DNA of 15,638 nucleotides from DATFMH01 sp035267045 (GTDB taxonomy: Bacteria > Bacteroidota > Rhodothermia > Balneolales > DATFMH01): the NCBI GenBank assembly GCA_035267045.1, contig DATFMH010000209.1, forward strand, positions 1 through 15,638. The letters run 5' to 3'. Every line of letters begins with the position of its first letter. The stretch's first letter is position 1. This document shows positions 15,115 through 15,638 of the stretch, in pieces. The notes beneath the pieces are model-generated. The model was not told the DNA's origin, did not search any database, and worked only from the letters and a program-made list of their open reading frames with translations. Position numbers and translations under genes: made by a program.

Positions 15115-15638
15115 GGCTTAAACCTCTAAATCCTGATTATACGTTAATAACTTCTTATGCGATTATTCGGATAAAATATAAAAAGAACCGCGTTTACTTC
15201 ACAAAATAACATATGATGGCGGATGCCGGATAAAAAAATAATAACAATCCGTGATTAACTGCGATCAACACCCCAAATGCCGTTATCCCGGGCTCCGACC
15301 CGGAATCTCGTGGATGGGGTATTAACGCACTGGCCTGTTGGCACGTTAACCCACCCCTACACCCCTCCATTGGAGGGGACTATTCTTAACATGGCGGAGC
15401 CTCGTTTTCTCCTTCCCTGGGGAAGGCGTAGGATGGGGTTCGTGATCATATGCTAATATATTATTTAGGGGGATAATCACCTATAAGGCAAAACGACGGT
15501 AGGGGATCGCACGATGTTTATCGGAATATTCTCCTGCTTTTGTTCATGCCGATATTAAACCCCTACTGGGTTTGCAGTTAATTCCGATTTCGCCTCCGGG
15601 TTGCACCCGAAGCTATTCAAATTTATATCTCGTCACAG
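15115..15638. repeat. Hairpin-rich non-coding repeat region
   Basis: No gene is visible, but this stretch is GC-richer than the other spacers and full of inverted repeats. In order they are CCGGG/CCCGG (15288-15303), TTAACG/CGTTAA (15322-15349, with GGCC/GGC inside), CCCCTCC/GGAGGGG (15362-15378), CCTTCCC/GGGAAGG (15411-15426), AAACCC/GGGTTT (15557-15573) and CGGGT/ACCCG (15597-15609). AACCCACCCCTA (15349-15360) is nearly the reverse complement of TAGGATGGGGTT (15429-15440), so the two middle hairpins are inverted copies of one unit. This resembles dispersed intergenic repeats of Bacteroidota-like genomes, recalled from memory only. Confidence 0.55.

Noticed and set aside
1..15638. CRISPR arrays, tRNA or rRNA genes, transposase or phage genes
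   Set aside because: No regularly spaced direct repeats, no cloverleaf or rRNA signature, and no recombinase motif seen on either strand; the repeats found are short inverted or dispersed types.

Overview
The window most resembles a chromosomal segment of a Gram-negative, AT-rich member of the Bacteroidota-like phyla. A Balneolota/Rhodothermota-type organism is my best guess, at moderate confidence. Supporting signs are a DUF4293-type membrane protein, two lipoproteins, an outer-membrane-type MltF transglycosylase, few Shine-Dalgarno sequences, TTG and GTG starts, and dispersed GC-richer hairpin repeats between genes. The RsbV/RsbW/SpoIIE-type switch is more typical of Balneolales, Rhodothermales or Ignavibacteria than of classical Bacteroidales. 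The assignment is inference from gene content; there is no rRNA or marker gene here.

Layout. 1-411 is non-coding, with a hairpin-rich repeat-like edge (1-90). 412-1569 (minus) encodes a patatin-like phospholipase. 1570-2102 is a divergent, AT-rich spacer with three copies of a ~22-bp motif. 2103-2645 encodes a SPOR-domain lipoprotein ending in a strong intrinsic terminator. 2894-7329 is an arginine/ornithine cluster, argB-argD-argC-argJ. 7657-8607 is a cytoplasmic alpha/beta hydrolase followed by a textbook terminator. 9026-11553 is a compact three-gene partner-switching module: STAS antagonist, RsbW-like kinase, and GAF-GAF-SpoIIE phosphatase. 11581-13104 (minus) is an MltF-type lytic transglycosylase lipoprotein with a structured leader. 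13731-14621 and 14707-15114 (minus) encode an EamA transporter and the DUF4293-type protein. 15115-15638 is non-coding and packed with inverted repeats.

How the genes work together. ArgB, ArgC, ArgD and ArgJ supply consecutive steps from glutamate to ornithine, with ArgJ recycling the acetyl group. The carbamoylation and argininosuccinate steps (argF, argG, argH) are not in this window. In the signalling module the phosphatase should dephosphorylate the STAS protein, which then captures the RsbW-like kinase and frees its partner. No sigma factor is adjacent, so the output is unknown. The SPOR lipoprotein and MltF both act on peptidoglycan but lie in separate transcription units.

I found no convincing novel multi-gene system. 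The items most worth checking are the repeat elements at both edges and in 1593-1913, the mltF leader structures, the operator-like repeat in front of argB, the Gly-Thr cleavage site in ArgJ, and the sigma-less partner switch.
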